Assembly: GCF_002095485.1 (NCBI RefSeq) | Contig: NZ_MLFS01000039.1 | Span: forward strand, 1-47,315 | Source: Pantoea wallisii | GTDB taxonomy: Bacteria > Pseudomonadota > Gammaproteobacteria > Enterobacterales > Enterobacteriaceae | Length of the DNA stretch: 47,315 nucleotides | Direction of reading: 5' to 3' | Part shown: positions 18,682-27,932 of the stretch, piece after piece | Layout: the number at the start of each line of letters is the position of its first letter | Position numbering within the stretch: position 1 is the stretch's first letter | Made by a program: the position numbers and the translations under genes | The notes under the pieces: generated by a model | What the model was told of the DNA's origin: nothing | The model's database searches: none | Seen by the model: the letters and a program-made list of their open reading frames with translations, nothing else

Positions 18682-18695
18682 TTGACCGCAGTCAA
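18682..18695. promoter_or_regulatory. FNR box for fnr autoregulation
   Basis: TTGACCGCAGTCAA is a perfect TTGAC-N4-GTCAA dyad, one base per half-site from the FNR consensus TTGAT-N4-ATCAA. It is centred 27 bp before the fnr start codon, at nearly the same place as the autorepression site known upstream of E. coli fnr. FNR dimers with an intact iron-sulfur cluster should bind here without oxygen and reduce fnr transcription. Confidence 0.75.
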
Positions 18696-18715
18696 TAATC
18701 ATCGAGCGTACCTAT

Positions 18716-19468
18716 ATGATTCCGGAAAAACGCAGCATTCGACGTATTCAGTCTGGCGGTTGTGCCATCCATTGTCAGGATTGCAGTATCAGCCAGTTGT
18801 GTATTCCTTTCACGCTGAACGAACATGAACTGGATCAGCTGGATAATATCATTGAGCGCAAAAAGCCAATTCAGAAAGGCCAGACGCTGTTCAAAGCCGG
18901 TGATGAACTGAAATCGCTTTATGCTATTCGCTCCGGCACCATTAAAAGCTACACCATTACCGAGCAGGGCGACGAACAGATTACCGGCTTCCATCTGGCG
19001 GGTGATTTAGTCGGTTTTGACGCCATCGTGGGGGCGCATCACCCCAGCTTCGCGCAGGCGCTGGAGACCGCGATGGTGTGTGAAATCCCGTTTGAAACCC
19101 TTGATGACCTCTCCGGCAAAATGCCCGCGCTGCGTCAGCAGATGATGCGTCTGATGAGCGGGGAGATCAAAGGCGATCAGGATATGATTCTGCTGCTGTC
19201 GAAGAAGAATGCCGAAGAGCGCCTGGCGGCGTTTATCTGGAATCTGTCACGTCGCTTCGGCCAGCGCGGCTTCTCTCAGCGTGAGTTTCGCCTGACCATG
19301 ACGCGTGGCGACATCGGTAATTATCTGGGACTGACCGTCGAGACCATTAGCCGTCTGCTGGGTCGCTTCCAGAAAAGCGGCATGCTGGCGGTCAAAGGCA
19401 AATATATCACCATTGAAAACCACGCACTGCTGGCCGAACTGGCCGGTCAGGCCGATCAAGCCGCGTGA
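18716..19468 (+). CDS. fnr: FNR, oxygen-sensing global regulator
   Basis: A 250-residue CRP/FNR-family regulator, the same length as E. coli FNR. All four [4Fe-4S] ligands are present: Cys20, Cys23 and Cys29 in [11 protein letters not shown], and Cys122 in AMVCEIPF; Cys16 is conserved too. The cyclic-nucleotide-binding-like fold, the dimer helix and the recognition helix with E209, S212 and R213 ([11 protein letters not shown]) are intact. Without oxygen the cluster-bearing dimer binds TTGAT-N4-ATCAA sites and switches the cell to anaerobic respiration and fermentation. It is followed by uspE, as in E. coli. Two likely FNR sites are in this window, at fnr itself and at fnrS. Confidence 0.99.
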   Translation: MIPEKRSIRRIQSGGCAIHCQDCSISQLCIPFTLNEHELDQLDNIIERKKPIQKGQTLFKAGDELKSLYAIRSGTIKSYTITEQGDEQITGFHLAGDLVGFDAIVGAHHPSFAQALETAMVCEIPFETLDDLSGKMPALRQQMMRLMSGEIKGDQDMILLLSKKNAEERLAAFIWNLSRRFGQRGFSQREFRLTMTRGDIGNYLGLTVETISRLLGRFQKSGMLAVKGKYITIENHALLAELAGQADQAA

Positions 19469-19587
19469 GATTAATGCCGGGTCAGTAAATGTTATTTTGT
19501 TGATCCGGCAACAACTTTTCCGCTTCTGCCCTGCGCATTCTTAGGCTATCTTTAATCCAACTTCGCTTTGGTTTGAGGAGACTGCTT

Positions 19588-20544
19588 ATGTCCCGTTATC
19601 AAAATATCCTGGTTGCGATTGATGCTCAGCAGGATGACCAGCCCGCGCTGCGCCGTGCGGTCTATCTTAATCAACGTATCGGCGGAAAAATCAAAGCCTT
19701 CCTGCCTATTTACGACTTCTCCTACGAAATGACCACCCTGTTATCGCCCGATGAGCGTGCCAATATGCGCAAAGGGGTGATCAGCCAGCGCACCGAGTGG
19801 ATTCGCGAGCAGGCCCACGCTTATATTGAGGCCGGCGTAGAGATTGAGATTAAAGTGGTGTGGCATAACCGCCCTTTCGAAGCCATTATCCAGGAAGTGC
19901 TGGCACATCAGCACGATCTGGTGCTGAAGATGGCGCATCAGCACGACAGGCTCGAGGCAGTGATTTTCACGCCTACCGACTGGCATCTACTGCGTAAATG
20001 TCCCTGCCCGGTGTGGATGGTAAAAGATCAGCCGTGGCCGGAGGGTGGCAAAGCCGTGGTGGCGGTGAATCTGGCGAGCGAAGAGCCTCACCACGATGAA
20101 CTGAACCAAAAACTGATCCGTGAAACGTCGCGGCTGGCGGAGATGGTCAATCATACGGAAGTCCATCTGGTTGGGGCTTATCCAATTACCCCTATCAACA
20201 TTGCCATTGAACTGCCGGATTTTGATCCCAGCGTGTATAACGACGCGATCCGCGGCCAGCATCTGGTGGCGATGAAAGCGCTGCGCCAGAAGTTCTCCAT
20301 CAGCGAAGAGTTTACCCACGTGGCGAAAGGGTTACCGGAGGAGGTCATTCCGGATATCGCTTCGCATCTGGATGCCGGGATTGTGGTGCTGGGCACCATT
20401 GGCCGTACGGGCTTGTCTGCGGCATTTCTCGGCAATACCGCCGAGCAGGTGATCGACCATCTGCGCTGCGACCTGCTGGCCATTAAGCCTGATGATTTCA
20501 AATCGCCGATCGATTACGACGACGAAGAGGATGAAGACGATTAA
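19588..20544 (+). CDS. uspE: Universal stress protein E (tandem-domain UspE)
   Basis: A 318-residue cytoplasmic protein with two UspA domains in tandem (about residues 1-150 and 155-308), as in E. coli UspE (316). The first begins [20 protein letters not shown]; the second carries [25 protein letters not shown], the G-2x-G-9x-G-type segment seen in nucleotide-binding Usp domains. UspE is linked to stress survival, DNA-damage resistance and cell aggregation. I chose the ATG at 19588 because GAGGAG lies 7 nt upstream and the N-terminus then matches; an earlier in-frame start overlaps that site. The C-terminal tail is very acidic (DDEEDEDD). It follows fnr, the conserved neighbour. Confidence 0.97.
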   Translation: MSRYQNILVAIDAQQDDQPALRRAVYLNQRIGGKIKAFLPIYDFSYEMTTLLSPDERANMRKGVISQRTEWIREQAHAYIEAGVEIEIKVVWHNRPFEAIIQEVLAHQHDLVLKMAHQHDRLEAVIFTPTDWHLLRKCPCPVWMVKDQPWPEGGKAVVAVNLASEEPHHDELNQKLIRETSRLAEMVNHTEVHLVGAYPITPINIAIELPDFDPSVYNDAIRGQHLVAMKALRQKFSISEEFTHVAKGLPEEVIPDIASHLDAGIVVLGTIGRTGLSAAFLGNTAEQVIDHLRCDLLAIKPDDFKSPIDYDDEEDEDD

Positions 20545-20550
20545 ATGATC

Positions 20551-20574
20551 AGGGCGGCCACACTGGGCCGCCCT
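20551..20574. terminator. Terminator hairpin between uspE and pntB
   Basis: AGGGCGGCC (20551-20559) and GGCCGCCCT (20566-20574) form a 9-bp GC-rich stem with a 6-nt loop, between two convergent genes. The T-run on the plus side is short (TGCTGTTT), so it may act in both directions only moderately well. Confidence 0.7.
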
Positions 20575-20596
20575 GCTGTTTCTGGCATCAATCAAT

Positions 20597-21985
20597 CTAT
20601 AATGCCCGCAAAATACCCTCAACGCTGGCTTTGGCATCGCCAAACAGCATCTGCGTGTTCTCTTTGAAGAACAGCGGATTCTGCACGCCGGCGTAACCGG
20701 TGTTCATCGAACGCTTAAATACGATGACATTCTGCGCTTTCCACACTTCCAGCACCGGCATGCCGGCAATCGGGCTGCGCGGATCTTCCTGCGCCGCCGG
20801 GTTAACCGTATCATTGGCGCCGATCACCAGAACGGTATCGGTATCGCTGAAGTCATCGTTGATCTCATCCATCTCCAGTACCACGTCATACGGCACTTTG
20901 GCTTCCGCCAGCAGCACGTTCATGTGGCCCGGGAGACGGCCTGCCACCGGATGGATACCGAAACGCACCTTGATGCCGCGCGCGCGCAGTTTCTCGGTGA
21001 TCTCCGCAACCGGATACTGCGCCTGCGCCACCGCCATGCCATAGCCAGGGGTAATGACAACAGACGTAGATCCTTTCAGCAGCTCAGCCGTCTCTTCCGC
21101 CGTGATCTCACGGTGCTCACCGGCCTCTTCATCTGCATCACCGCTGCTGACATCGGTACCAAAGCCACCGGCAATCACGCTGATGAATGAGCGGTTCATC
21201 GCTTTACACATAATGTATGAGAGGATGGCACCGGATGAACCGACCAGCGCGCCGGTCACGATCAGCAAATCGTTGCTGAGCATAAAGCCTGCCGCCGCGG
21301 CTGCCCATCCGGAGTAGGAGTTCAGCATTGAGACTACAACAGGCATATCAGCCCCGCCAATCGAGGCCACCAGGTGCCAGCCGAACACCAGCGCGATAAC
21401 CGTCATCAGCAGCAGAGCAAACACCTGCGCGCCGCTGCTGGCGGTCTGCACAAACCACAGCATCAGCAGGAAGGAGACCACCAGCGCAGCAAGGTTCATT
21501 TTGTGGCGGTGCGGCAGCATCAGCGCTTTTGACGAGATCTTGCCGCGCAATTTGCCGAACGCCACGATCGAGCCTGTAAAGGTCACTGCCCCGATAAAAA
21601 TGCCAAGGAACACTTCGGTAAGGTGAATGTTCTCCATCACCGGCGCCAGCCCTGGCGCGTGATCTATATAGCTGTTGAAACCCACCAGCACCGCAGCCAG
21701 GCCTACAAAGCTGTGCAGCACGGCCACCAGCTCTGGCATTTCGGTCATTTCGACCTTTTTCGCCAGGCGGATACCGATCGCTCCGCCGATGACCATGGCC
21801 AGCAGAATCCAGGCCACGTTGCCGCTGTCAGGACCAAAAATAGTCGCCAGCAGCGCAATCGCCATCCCGCTGATACCAAACAGATTACCCTGCTTTGAGG
21901 TCTCATGCTTTGAGAGACCGGCAAGGCTGAAAATAAACAGAATTGCGGCAACAATATATGCTGCAGTCACTAATCCGCCAGACAT
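20597..21985 (-). CDS. pntB: NAD(P) transhydrogenase, beta subunit
   Basis: A 462-residue inner-membrane subunit identical in length to E. coli PntB. It consists of membrane domain II (nine predicted helices, from [20 protein letters not shown] to about residue 260) followed by the NADP(H)-binding domain III (about 285-462), with [44 protein letters not shown] (shortened here: [16 protein letters not shown]) and [16 protein letters not shown] motifs. With PntA it couples proton entry to NADPH formation from NADH. AAGGGG precedes the start, 11 nt after the pntA stop, so the two form one operon. Confidence 0.98.
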   Translation of the reverse strand: MSGGLVTAAYIVAAILFIFSLAGLSKHETSKQGNLFGISGMAIALLATIFGPDSGNVAWILLAMVIGGAIGIRLAKKVEMTEMPELVAVLHSFVGLAAVLVGFNSYIDHAPGLAPVMENIHLTEVFLGIFIGAVTFTGSIVAFGKLRGKISSKALMLPHRHKMNLAALVVSFLLMLWFVQTASSGAQVFALLLMTVIALVFGWHLVASIGGADMPVVVSMLNSYSGWAAAAAGFMLSNDLLIVTGALVGSSGAILSYIMCKAMNRSFISVIAGGFGTDVSSGDADEEAGEHREITAEETAELLKGSTSVVITPGYGMAVAQAQYPVAEITEKLRARGIKVRFGIHPVAGRLPGHMNVLLAEAKVPYDVVLEMDEINDDFSDTDTVLVIGANDTVNPAAQEDPRSPIAGMPVLEVWKAQNVIVFKRSMNTGYAGVQNPLFFKENTQMLFGDAKASVEGILRAL

Positions 21986-21996
21986 GTTGTTACCCC

Positions 21997-23529
21997 TTAA
22001 TTCTTACGAAACATTTTCAGCATGCGCTGGGTGACGGTGAAACCACCGAAGATATTGATGCTGGCAATCAGAACGGCGATGAACGCCAGGAACGTCACCC
22101 AGCCGCCGTGGCCCATCTGCAGGACCGCGCCTACAACAATGATGCCGGAGATGGCATTGGTCACTGACATCAGCGGCGTATGCAGCGCATGGCTCACGTT
22201 CCATACCACGTAGTAACCCACCACGCAGGCGAGCGCAAACACGGTAAAGTGCGACAGAAACGCCGGTGGTGCCACGTTTGCCAGGCAGGCAAACAGCACT
22301 ACCGCCAGCGCCAAAAGCATATACTTGCGCCACGGTGAGGCCGGTTCAGCTTGCGCTTTAACCTGTGGCTGGGCGGCGGGCTGGGCGGCTTTAGGCGCTG
22401 CGGAGACCTGAATAGGCGGTGCGGGCCAGGTGACCTCACCGTCACGAATTACCGTCACGCCTCTTACAACGACATCCTCGAAATCAACGGTGATTTCACC
22501 ATTCTTCTCTTTGCACAGCAGTTTCAGCAGGTTCACCAGGTTGGTGCCGTACAGCTGAGAGGATTGGGTTGGCAGGCGGCTGGGGAGATCGGTGTAGCCA
22601 ATAATCTTCACGCCGTTATCGCTCAGCGTAACCCGATCGGCCACGGTCAGCTCGCAGTTGCCCCCGGTGGCGGCAGCCAGATCGACAATCACGCTGCCCG
22701 GCTTCATGCTGGCAACCATCTCTGCCGTAATCAGTTTTGGTGCAGGTTTGCCCGGGATTAGCGCCGTTGTGACGATAATATCGACCTCTTTCGCCTGCGC
22801 CGCAAACAGGGCCATTTCCGCCTTAATAAAAGCTTCAGACATCACTTTGGCGTAGCCGTCACCGCTGCCAGCTTCCTCTTCAAAATCCAGCTCGAGGAAT
22901 TCGGCGCCCATGCTCTGCACCTGCTCTTTCACTTCCGGGCGGGTATCGAAGGCGCGCACGATAGCCCCTAAACTCCCCGCAGCACCGATAGCCGCCAGAC
23001 CAGCAACGCCGGCACCAATGACCATGACTTTGGCCGGTGGCACTTTGCCGGCAGCTGTGATCTGGCCGGTAAAGAAGCGACCAAACTCGTGGGCGGCCTC
23101 TACAATGGCGCGGTAGCCGGCGATGTTGGCCATCGAACTTAGCGCGTCCAGAGACTGAGCGCGGGAGATACGCGGCACCGAATCCATCGCCATGACCGTG
23201 ACGTTACGGGCGGCAAGTTTTTCCAGCAGCGCGGGGTTTTGCGCCGGCCAGATAAAGCTCACCAGCGTACTGCCGGCACGGGTCAGCTCAATTTCGCCTT
23301 CGTCAGGCGCATTCACTTTCAGCACAATGTCTGACCGCCAGACTTCTGACGTGGCGCTGATGCTGGCACCGGCGGCGATAAAGCTCTCATCGTCAAAGCT
23401 GGCGCGAACGCCGGCGCCCTGCTCAACGGTAACGCTGAAGCCCAGCGTGATCAGCTGCTCAACGGTCTTCGGCGTTGCAGCAACGCGCGACTCATTGGCT
23501 AACCGCTCTTTGGGTATCCCGATTAACAT
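21997..23529 (-). CDS. pntA: NAD(P) transhydrogenase, alpha subunit
   Basis: A 510-residue subunit, the same length as E. coli PntA. The cytoplasmic NAD(H)-binding domain I covers residues 1 to about 380 ([20 protein letters not shown] at the start; [20 protein letters not shown] in the Rossmann fold; [17 protein letters not shown]). A proline/alanine-rich linker follows, then four membrane helices of domain II at the C-terminus. The start at 23529 follows AAAGGA by 6 nt and gives the exact family N-terminus; an upstream in-frame start would add five residues. It is the first gene of pntAB and diverges from ydgH. Confidence 0.98.
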   Translation of the reverse strand: MLIGIPKERLANESRVAATPKTVEQLITLGFSVTVEQGAGVRASFDDESFIAAGASISATSEVWRSDIVLKVNAPDEGEIELTRAGSTLVSFIWPAQNPALLEKLAARNVTVMAMDSVPRISRAQSLDALSSMANIAGYRAIVEAAHEFGRFFTGQITAAGKVPPAKVMVIGAGVAGLAAIGAAGSLGAIVRAFDTRPEVKEQVQSMGAEFLELDFEEEAGSGDGYAKVMSEAFIKAEMALFAAQAKEVDIIVTTALIPGKPAPKLITAEMVASMKPGSVIVDLAAATGGNCELTVADRVTLSDNGVKIIGYTDLPSRLPTQSSQLYGTNLVNLLKLLCKEKNGEITVDFEDVVVRGVTVIRDGEVTWPAPPIQVSAAPKAAQPAAQPQVKAQAEPASPWRKYMLLALAVVLFACLANVAPPAFLSHFTVFALACVVGYYVVWNVSHALHTPLMSVTNAISGIIVVGAVLQMGHGGWVTFLAFIAVLIASINIFGGFTVTQRMLKMFRKN

Positions 23530-24066
23530 ACTGTTTCCTTTCAATAATTAAAGGATGAGTTCTGTAAGCGGCACATGTTCAAAAGCCGAAACGGTGTTTC
23601 AGCTTTTTATGAACAAAATGCGCAATGTAACAAAGTCTTTATAACCTACTGAAAATGTGAAGGGCGATCCACAGCGATAATGCTTACCGATGACATTCAC
23701 CCATATATTCAGATGTGAACCGCGAAAGCCATGTTATGACACTGCATTTGTGACAATCTTAAAAATATTATGCTGCGCAAAAACGTGTCATGTCGAACAT
23801 AGTGTTTTTAAAAACCTTTAATTAACAATGTGTTAACTATTTCAGCGCTAAGCCTTACCAGATATAACGATATATGGCGCATAAGCAGGCCCTATCAGCT
23901 CCGCATGACAGGCTGATGAATATTTCACTGTAATTGTCAATCGTATGCGCATAAATTGGCTGAGACAGGCCGATTATTACATGCAATAATCAACGGCTAA
24001 TCTGTTATACATCAAGAGTCCAGCACGTTTTCGTACTCAATTTGCGTAAGGCGAAGGATCATTTTT
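23530..24066. promoter_or_regulatory. 537-bp AT-rich divergent region between pntA and ydgH
   Basis: No convincing gene is visible. On the pntA side an imperfect long hairpin (23576-23615, listed in the findings) lies in the probable leader. On the ydgH side, TGTTATAC around 24003-24010 could be an extended -10 element about 57 bp before the ATG, but no good -35 accompanies it. Several TTAA- and AAAA-rich stretches lie between. The length is more than two promoters need, so an upstream regulatory site or small RNA is possible but not shown. Confidence 0.5.
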
Positions 24067-25023
24067 ATGAAGCTCAAGAACACCCTTCTGGCGTCGACCC
24101 TGTTATCACTGCTGGCAGCCAATGCGTTTGCTGCTAAAGAGTTAACGCCAGAACAGGCGGCCGCATTAAAACCATTCGAACGTATTAATATCAGTGGCCG
24201 CTTCAATGCAATCGGCGATGCGACCGATGCCGTATCCAAAGCCGCCGATGCAAAAGGCGCAGACTCTTTCTATGTACAGGGTATTAACGACAGCAACGGC
24301 AATGGCGGCAACTGGCGCGTCACCGCAGATCTGTTCAAAGCCAATGCCCCGAAAGCCGAGACCGCCACGCAATACCGCATGTTCAACGGTGTAAAAGAGT
24401 TACCCAAAGCAGAAGCGTACCGCCTTGAGCCGTTTGATACCGTTTCCGTCAGCGGCTTCTTCTCCAGCCAGCCTGATGTAAACGAAGCCATCGCCAAAGC
24501 CGCGAAGAATAAAGGTGCCGCTTCGTTCTTTATTGTGCGTCAGGTGGATGCCAATAACGGCGGCAACCAGTATGTCACGGCCTATGTTTATAAAGCGGAT
24601 GCCAAAGCGCGCGTTGTACAGGATACGTCGGACACTATTCCGGCAGATTCTGAAGCCGGTAAAGCGGCGCTGGCAGCAGGCGGTGCAGCGGCGAAGCGAG
24701 TGGCCATTCCTGGCGTAGCCTCTTCAGATACGCCAAGCACCAAAGTGGGCCGCTTCTTTGAAACGCAGAGCTCCACCGGCCAGCGTTACACTGTCACTCA
24801 GCCGGATGGCCGCAGTGTTCAGGAAGTGAATGCCATCACGGCCGCACAGATGCAGCCGTTTGATACCATCACCTTCTCCGATCACTTTGGTACGCCAACT
24901 GAGATCTCGGAAGCCGTGGGCAAACGCGCGATTGCCAAAGGTGCCAAGTATTACCACGTTACCCGTCAATGGCAGAACCAGAGCGGCGGCAACCTGACCG
25001 TCACCGCAGACCTGTTTAAGTAA
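24067..25023 (+). CDS. ydgH: YdgH, periplasmic protein with three DUF1471 (BhsA/YdgH) domains
   Basis: A 318-residue exported protein like E. coli YdgH (314). A signal peptide (MKLKNTLLASTLLSLLAANA, then FA) precedes three copies of the small DUF1471 fold at about residues 35-98, 117-182 and 258-318. Each starts with a pattern like KPFERINISGRF, EPFDTVSVSGFF or QPFDTITFSDHF and ends with NGGNWRVTADLFK-type strands; the last is GGNLTVTADLFK. DUF1471 proteins are enterobacterial stress and biofilm proteins. YdgH itself has been linked to envelope or secretion phenotypes without a settled mechanism. AAGGA lies 8 nt before the start. It diverges from pntAB, as in E. coli. Confidence 0.96.
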   Translation: MKLKNTLLASTLLSLLAANAFAAKELTPEQAAALKPFERINISGRFNAIGDATDAVSKAADAKGADSFYVQGINDSNGNGGNWRVTADLFKANAPKAETATQYRMFNGVKELPKAEAYRLEPFDTVSVSGFFSSQPDVNEAIAKAAKNKGAASFFIVRQVDANNGGNQYVTAYVYKADAKARVVQDTSDTIPADSEAGKAALAAGGAAAKRVAIPGVASSDTPSTKVGRFFETQSSTGQRYTVTQPDGRSVQEVNAITAAQMQPFDTITFSDHFGTPTEISEAVGKRAIAKGAKYYHVTRQWQNQSGGNLTVTADLFK

Positions 25024-25030
25024 GCCTCAG

Positions 25031-25054
25031 GCAGGGCGATGCGCATCGCCCTGC
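25031..25054 (+). terminator. Terminator hairpin after ydgH
   Basis: A perfect palindrome 8 bp after the ydgH stop: GCAGGGCGAT (25031-25040) pairs with ATCGCCCTGC (25045-25054) around GCGC, giving a 10-bp stem. A short T-rich stretch (TGTTTG) follows. Confidence 0.7.
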
Positions 25055-25228
25055 TGTTTGCATAATCCTTATGCGAATCTGCATAGTCTTGCATTGCCTT
25101 CCCTTTTCGCTCTCCGTAAAATCTGCCGCCTGTTTCAGGGCATTCCGTTTTAAAGCCGGCGCGTTACTGCGCTACACTTCTGCGGAATAGTCACTACCCA
25201 GCATACTCTGCTACTCAGGAAGGGCGTT

Positions 25229-26620
25229 TTGGATAAAAAATTAGGTCTTAGCGCGCTCACCGCGCTGGTTCTCAGCTCGATGCTTGGTGCCGGTGTGTTC
25301 AGCCTGCCACAAAACATGGCGGCGGTTGCCGGCCCGGCGGCACTGTTGATTGGCTGGCTCATTACCGGCGTGGGTATTCTCTTTCTTTCACTGGCGATGC
25401 TGTTACTGACGCGCCTTAAGCCCGATCTGGATGGCGGCATCTTCACCTATGCCCGCGCCGGGTTTGGTGAGCTCATGGGTTTCTGCTCCGCATGGGGTTA
25501 CTGGCTGTGCGCGGTCATCGCCAATGTCTCTTACCTGGTTATCGTCTTCTCCGCTCTGAGTTTCTTTACCGATACGCCAGATCGCGTCATTTTTGGCGAT
25601 GGCAATACCTGGCAGGCGATGCTCGGCGCCTCCATTCTGCTGTGGCTGGTGCACTGGCTGGTGCTGCGCGGCGTGCAGACCGCAGCCAGCATTAATCTGC
25701 TGGCAACGCTTGGTAAACTGGTTCCGCTGCTGTTATTTGTGGTCCTGGCGCTGCTGGCCTTTAATTACGATCGTTTCCATTTTGATTTCAGCGGTACGGA
25801 GCTGGGCCAGCCGCTGTGGCAGCAGGTTAAGCAAACCATGCTGATTACCCTGTGGGTATTTATTGGTGTCGAGGGCGCAGTGGTGGTCTCTGCCCGCGCA
25901 CGGCATAAAAAGGATGTCGGGCGCGCCACGCTGCTGGCGGTCCTTGCGGCGTTGCTGGTCTACCTGCTGGTGACCCTGCTCTCGCTTGGCGTGTTGCCGC
26001 GCGCAGAGCTGGCGCAGATGCGTAATCCCTCTATGGCCGGCCTGATGCAGCATCTGCTGGGTAGCTGGGGCAATACGGTGATCGCCATCGGCCTGATTAT
26101 CTCGGTATGTGGTGCCTACCTGAGCTGGACGATTATGGCCGCAGAAGTACCGCTCCTGGCGGCCCGGCAAGGGGCATTTCCGCGCAGCATCGCGCGCCAG
26201 AACCGTCATAACTCTCCGGCAGCCTCGCTGTGGCTGACCAACGGTAGCGTGCAGGTGTGTTTGATTTTGATTGCGCTTACGGGCGCAGATTACAACACGC
26301 TGCTGACCATCGCCTCAGAGATGATTCTGGTGCCCTATCTGCTGGTTGGCCTGTATCTGATCAAGGTGGTACGCGGGCAGAATAAGCCGCTGGCGATGTT
26401 GACCGGCATCGGCGCCAGCACATACGGCCTGTGGCTGCTCTATGCGTCCGGGCCGCTGCATCTGCTGCTCTCGGTGGTGCTGTATGCGCCGGGTCTGATG
26501 CTGTTTCTGTTTGCACGTCGCGGCGGTCGCGGTGAGCAACGGCTGTCACAGCTGGAACGGATGGCGATGGTGCTATTGATGGCGGCGTCGCTGCCCGCAC
26601 TGTGGCAGCTTACGCAGTAA
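25229..26620 (+). CDS. ydgI: Basic amino-acid antiporter, ArcD family (YdgI)
   Basis: A 463-residue APC-superfamily transporter, matching E. coli YdgI (460, a putative arginine:ornithine antiporter) over its length. Seen: KKLGLSALTALVLSSMLGAG then VFSLPQNMAAVAGPAALLIG; FGELMGFCSAWGYWLCAVIA; NTLLTIASEMILVPYLLVGL. About twelve membrane helices are expected. It begins at TTG (25229) because AGGAAGG lies just upstream and the next codons match the family N-terminus. It follows ydgH, the same neighbour as in E. coli. Its stop touches the stop of a convergent unknown gene with no gap. Confidence 0.92.
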   Translation: MDKKLGLSALTALVLSSMLGAGVFSLPQNMAAVAGPAALLIGWLITGVGILFLSLAMLLLTRLKPDLDGGIFTYARAGFGELMGFCSAWGYWLCAVIANVSYLVIVFSALSFFTDTPDRVIFGDGNTWQAMLGASILLWLVHWLVLRGVQTAASINLLATLGKLVPLLLFVVLALLAFNYDRFHFDFSGTELGQPLWQQVKQTMLITLWVFIGVEGAVVVSARARHKKDVGRATLLAVLAALLVYLLVTLLSLGVLPRAELAQMRNPSMAGLMQHLLGSWGNTVIAIGLIISVCGAYLSWTIMAAEVPLLAARQGAFPRSIARQNRHNSPAASLWLTNGSVQVCLILIALTGADYNTLLTIASEMILVPYLLVGLYLIKVVRGQNKPLAMLTGIGASTYGLWLLYASGPLHLLLSVVLYAPGLMLFLFARRGGRGEQRLSQLERMAMVLLMAASLPALWQLTQ

Positions 26621-27034
26621 TCAGTGCGGCTGTACGGGAATGGACACGCACAGCAGATCGTTCTGCTGTGTGAGGTTGAGCGGCTTGTGATACTCCTGAT
26701 GGATAGCATCAAGCTGCTCAGCAGAGAGCGGATACGGCAGCTGTATGTCGAAGCGACTAATGTGCTGCTGCTCTGCCAGCGTAATCAGACGGGCGATATT
26801 AATCTCGTCGCTGACCTGCGTTGAAATGATTTGTAATGCTAATTCTTTCAGATGGTCGTCGCTGGCTTGTAAACTGTGTGCGGATTTACGTGTCACCATG
26901 CCAAAGATTGGCATTACACCGTAAATGGCGTCGACAAAGCTCCAGCGTTTTTTGCAGGAAGCGGAGAGAAAATCACTGTAATTGAAGCAGATGCGGTCAC
27001 TGTATCCGGCTGAAGCCAGCTCTTTATCAGACAC
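26621..27034 (-). CDS. Unrecognised 137-residue protein between ydgI and rstA
   Basis: I do not recognise a family. The start is set by a strong AGGAGG (27044-27049) 9 nt before a GTG at 27034; the open frame runs 28 codons further upstream to an ATG without any ribosome site. The protein has no signal peptide and no clear membrane segment. The N-terminal third is aromatic- and Cys-containing (around SASCKKRWSFVDAIYG). The second half looks like soluble helices (LKELALQIISTQVSDEINIA then RLITLAEQQ), followed by a strand-like end (DLLCVSIPVQ). It occupies the place of folM and ydgC in E. coli and diverges from rstA by about 175 bp, so it could share regulation with rstAB (inference). Confidence 0.65.
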   Translation of the reverse strand: MSDKELASAGYSDRICFNYSDFLSASCKKRWSFVDAIYGVMPIFGMVTRKSAHSLQASDDHLKELALQIISTQVSDEINIARLITLAEQQHISRFDIQLPYPLSAEQLDAIHQEYHKPLNLTQQNDLLCVSIPVQPH

Positions 27035-27209
27035 CCTCGCACTCCTCCTGTTTTCAGTACGGTTCCGAACCCTGCGCGATAACGCGCCGCTAATAATGGC
27101 ACATTTCACGGTGTACATACCAGTAAGACAAGGATAATTCGTGCGGTAGCGTAGAGCTCAGGTCCGGGAAAAGCTATGCTGCTGACATCTTCAGCTATTA
27201 CAGAGAATT

Positions 27210-27932
27210 ATGAACAAAATCGTCTATGTGGAAGATGAGCCGGAAGTCGGCGAATTGATCGCGGCCTATCTCGGCCGTCACGATATTGAAGTGATTGTTG
27301 AGACGCGTGGCGACCGTGCGGAAGCCACCATCCTGGCGGCCGATCCTGAACTGGTGCTGCTGGACATCATGCTGCCGGGTAAAGATGGCATGACGCTGTG
27401 CCGCGATCTGCGCGCCCACTGGCAGGGGCCGATTGTGCTGCTGACGTCGCTGGACAGTGACATGAACCATATTCTGGCGCTGGAGATGGGCGCCAATGAC
27501 TACATTCTGAAAACGACCCCGCCGGCGGTGCTGCTGGCGCGGTTACGTCTGCATTTGCGCCAGGCGCAGGTGGGCAAACCAGAGGTAACGCCGGAGAAGC
27601 AGCGTTCACAGAAGGTGCTGCGCTTCGGCTCGCTCACCATCGATTCGCTGAATCGTCAGGTGACGCTCTTTGAAGAGAACATTACGCTCTCGACGGCCGA
27701 TTTTGATCTGCTGTGGGAGCTGGCCAACCACGCCGGCCAGATTCTTGACCGTGATGCGTTGCTGAAAACCCTGCGCGGCGTGAGCTACGACGGCATGGAT
27801 CGCAGCATTGATGTGGCGATTTCACGCCTGCGCAAGAAGCTCTACGACAGCGCGACCGAACCCTTCCGCATCAAAACCATCCGTAACAAAGGCTATCTGT
27901 TTGCGCCGCAGGCCTGGGATACCCCCTCCTGA
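27210..27932 (+). CDS. rstA: RstA, OmpR-family response regulator
   Basis: A 240-residue two-component response regulator. The receiver domain (1 to about 120) has acidic residues E8, D9 and E10, the phosphoacceptor Asp52 in LLDIMLPG, and the conserved Thr/Lys region ANDYILKTTPP. The OmpR-type winged helix (about 135-235) has STADFDLLWELANHAGQILD and DVAISRLRKKL. RstA is activated by RstB and in E. coli binds TACATNTNGTTACA-type sites, activating asr among others. Its stop overlaps the rstB start (ATGA). A good match to its box lies upstream of asr, 2.9 kb downstream. Confidence 0.96.
   Translation: MNKIVYVEDEPEVGELIAAYLGRHDIEVIVETRGDRAEATILAADPELVLLDIMLPGKDGMTLCRDLRAHWQGPIVLLTSLDSDMNHILALEMGANDYILKTTPPAVLLARLRLHLRQAQVGKPEVTPEKQRSQKVLRFGSLTIDSLNRQVTLFEENITLSTADFDLLWELANHAGQILDRDALLKTLRGVSYDGMDRSIDVAISRLRKKLYDSATEPFRIKTIRNKGYLFAPQAWDTPS

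Noticed and set aside
18420..18715. Possible McaS small RNA near smrA
   Set aside because: In E. coli McaS lies beside smrA, but none of its distinctive sequence or terminator is seen here.
23640..23720. CRP-like TGTGA half-sites near 23655 and 23713
   Set aside because: Neither has a TCACA partner at the correct 6-bp spacing.
27035..27209. PhoP box upstream of rstA
   Set aside because: No pair of GTTTA-like half-sites with 5-bp spacing could be found, although rstAB is PhoP-controlled in E. coli.
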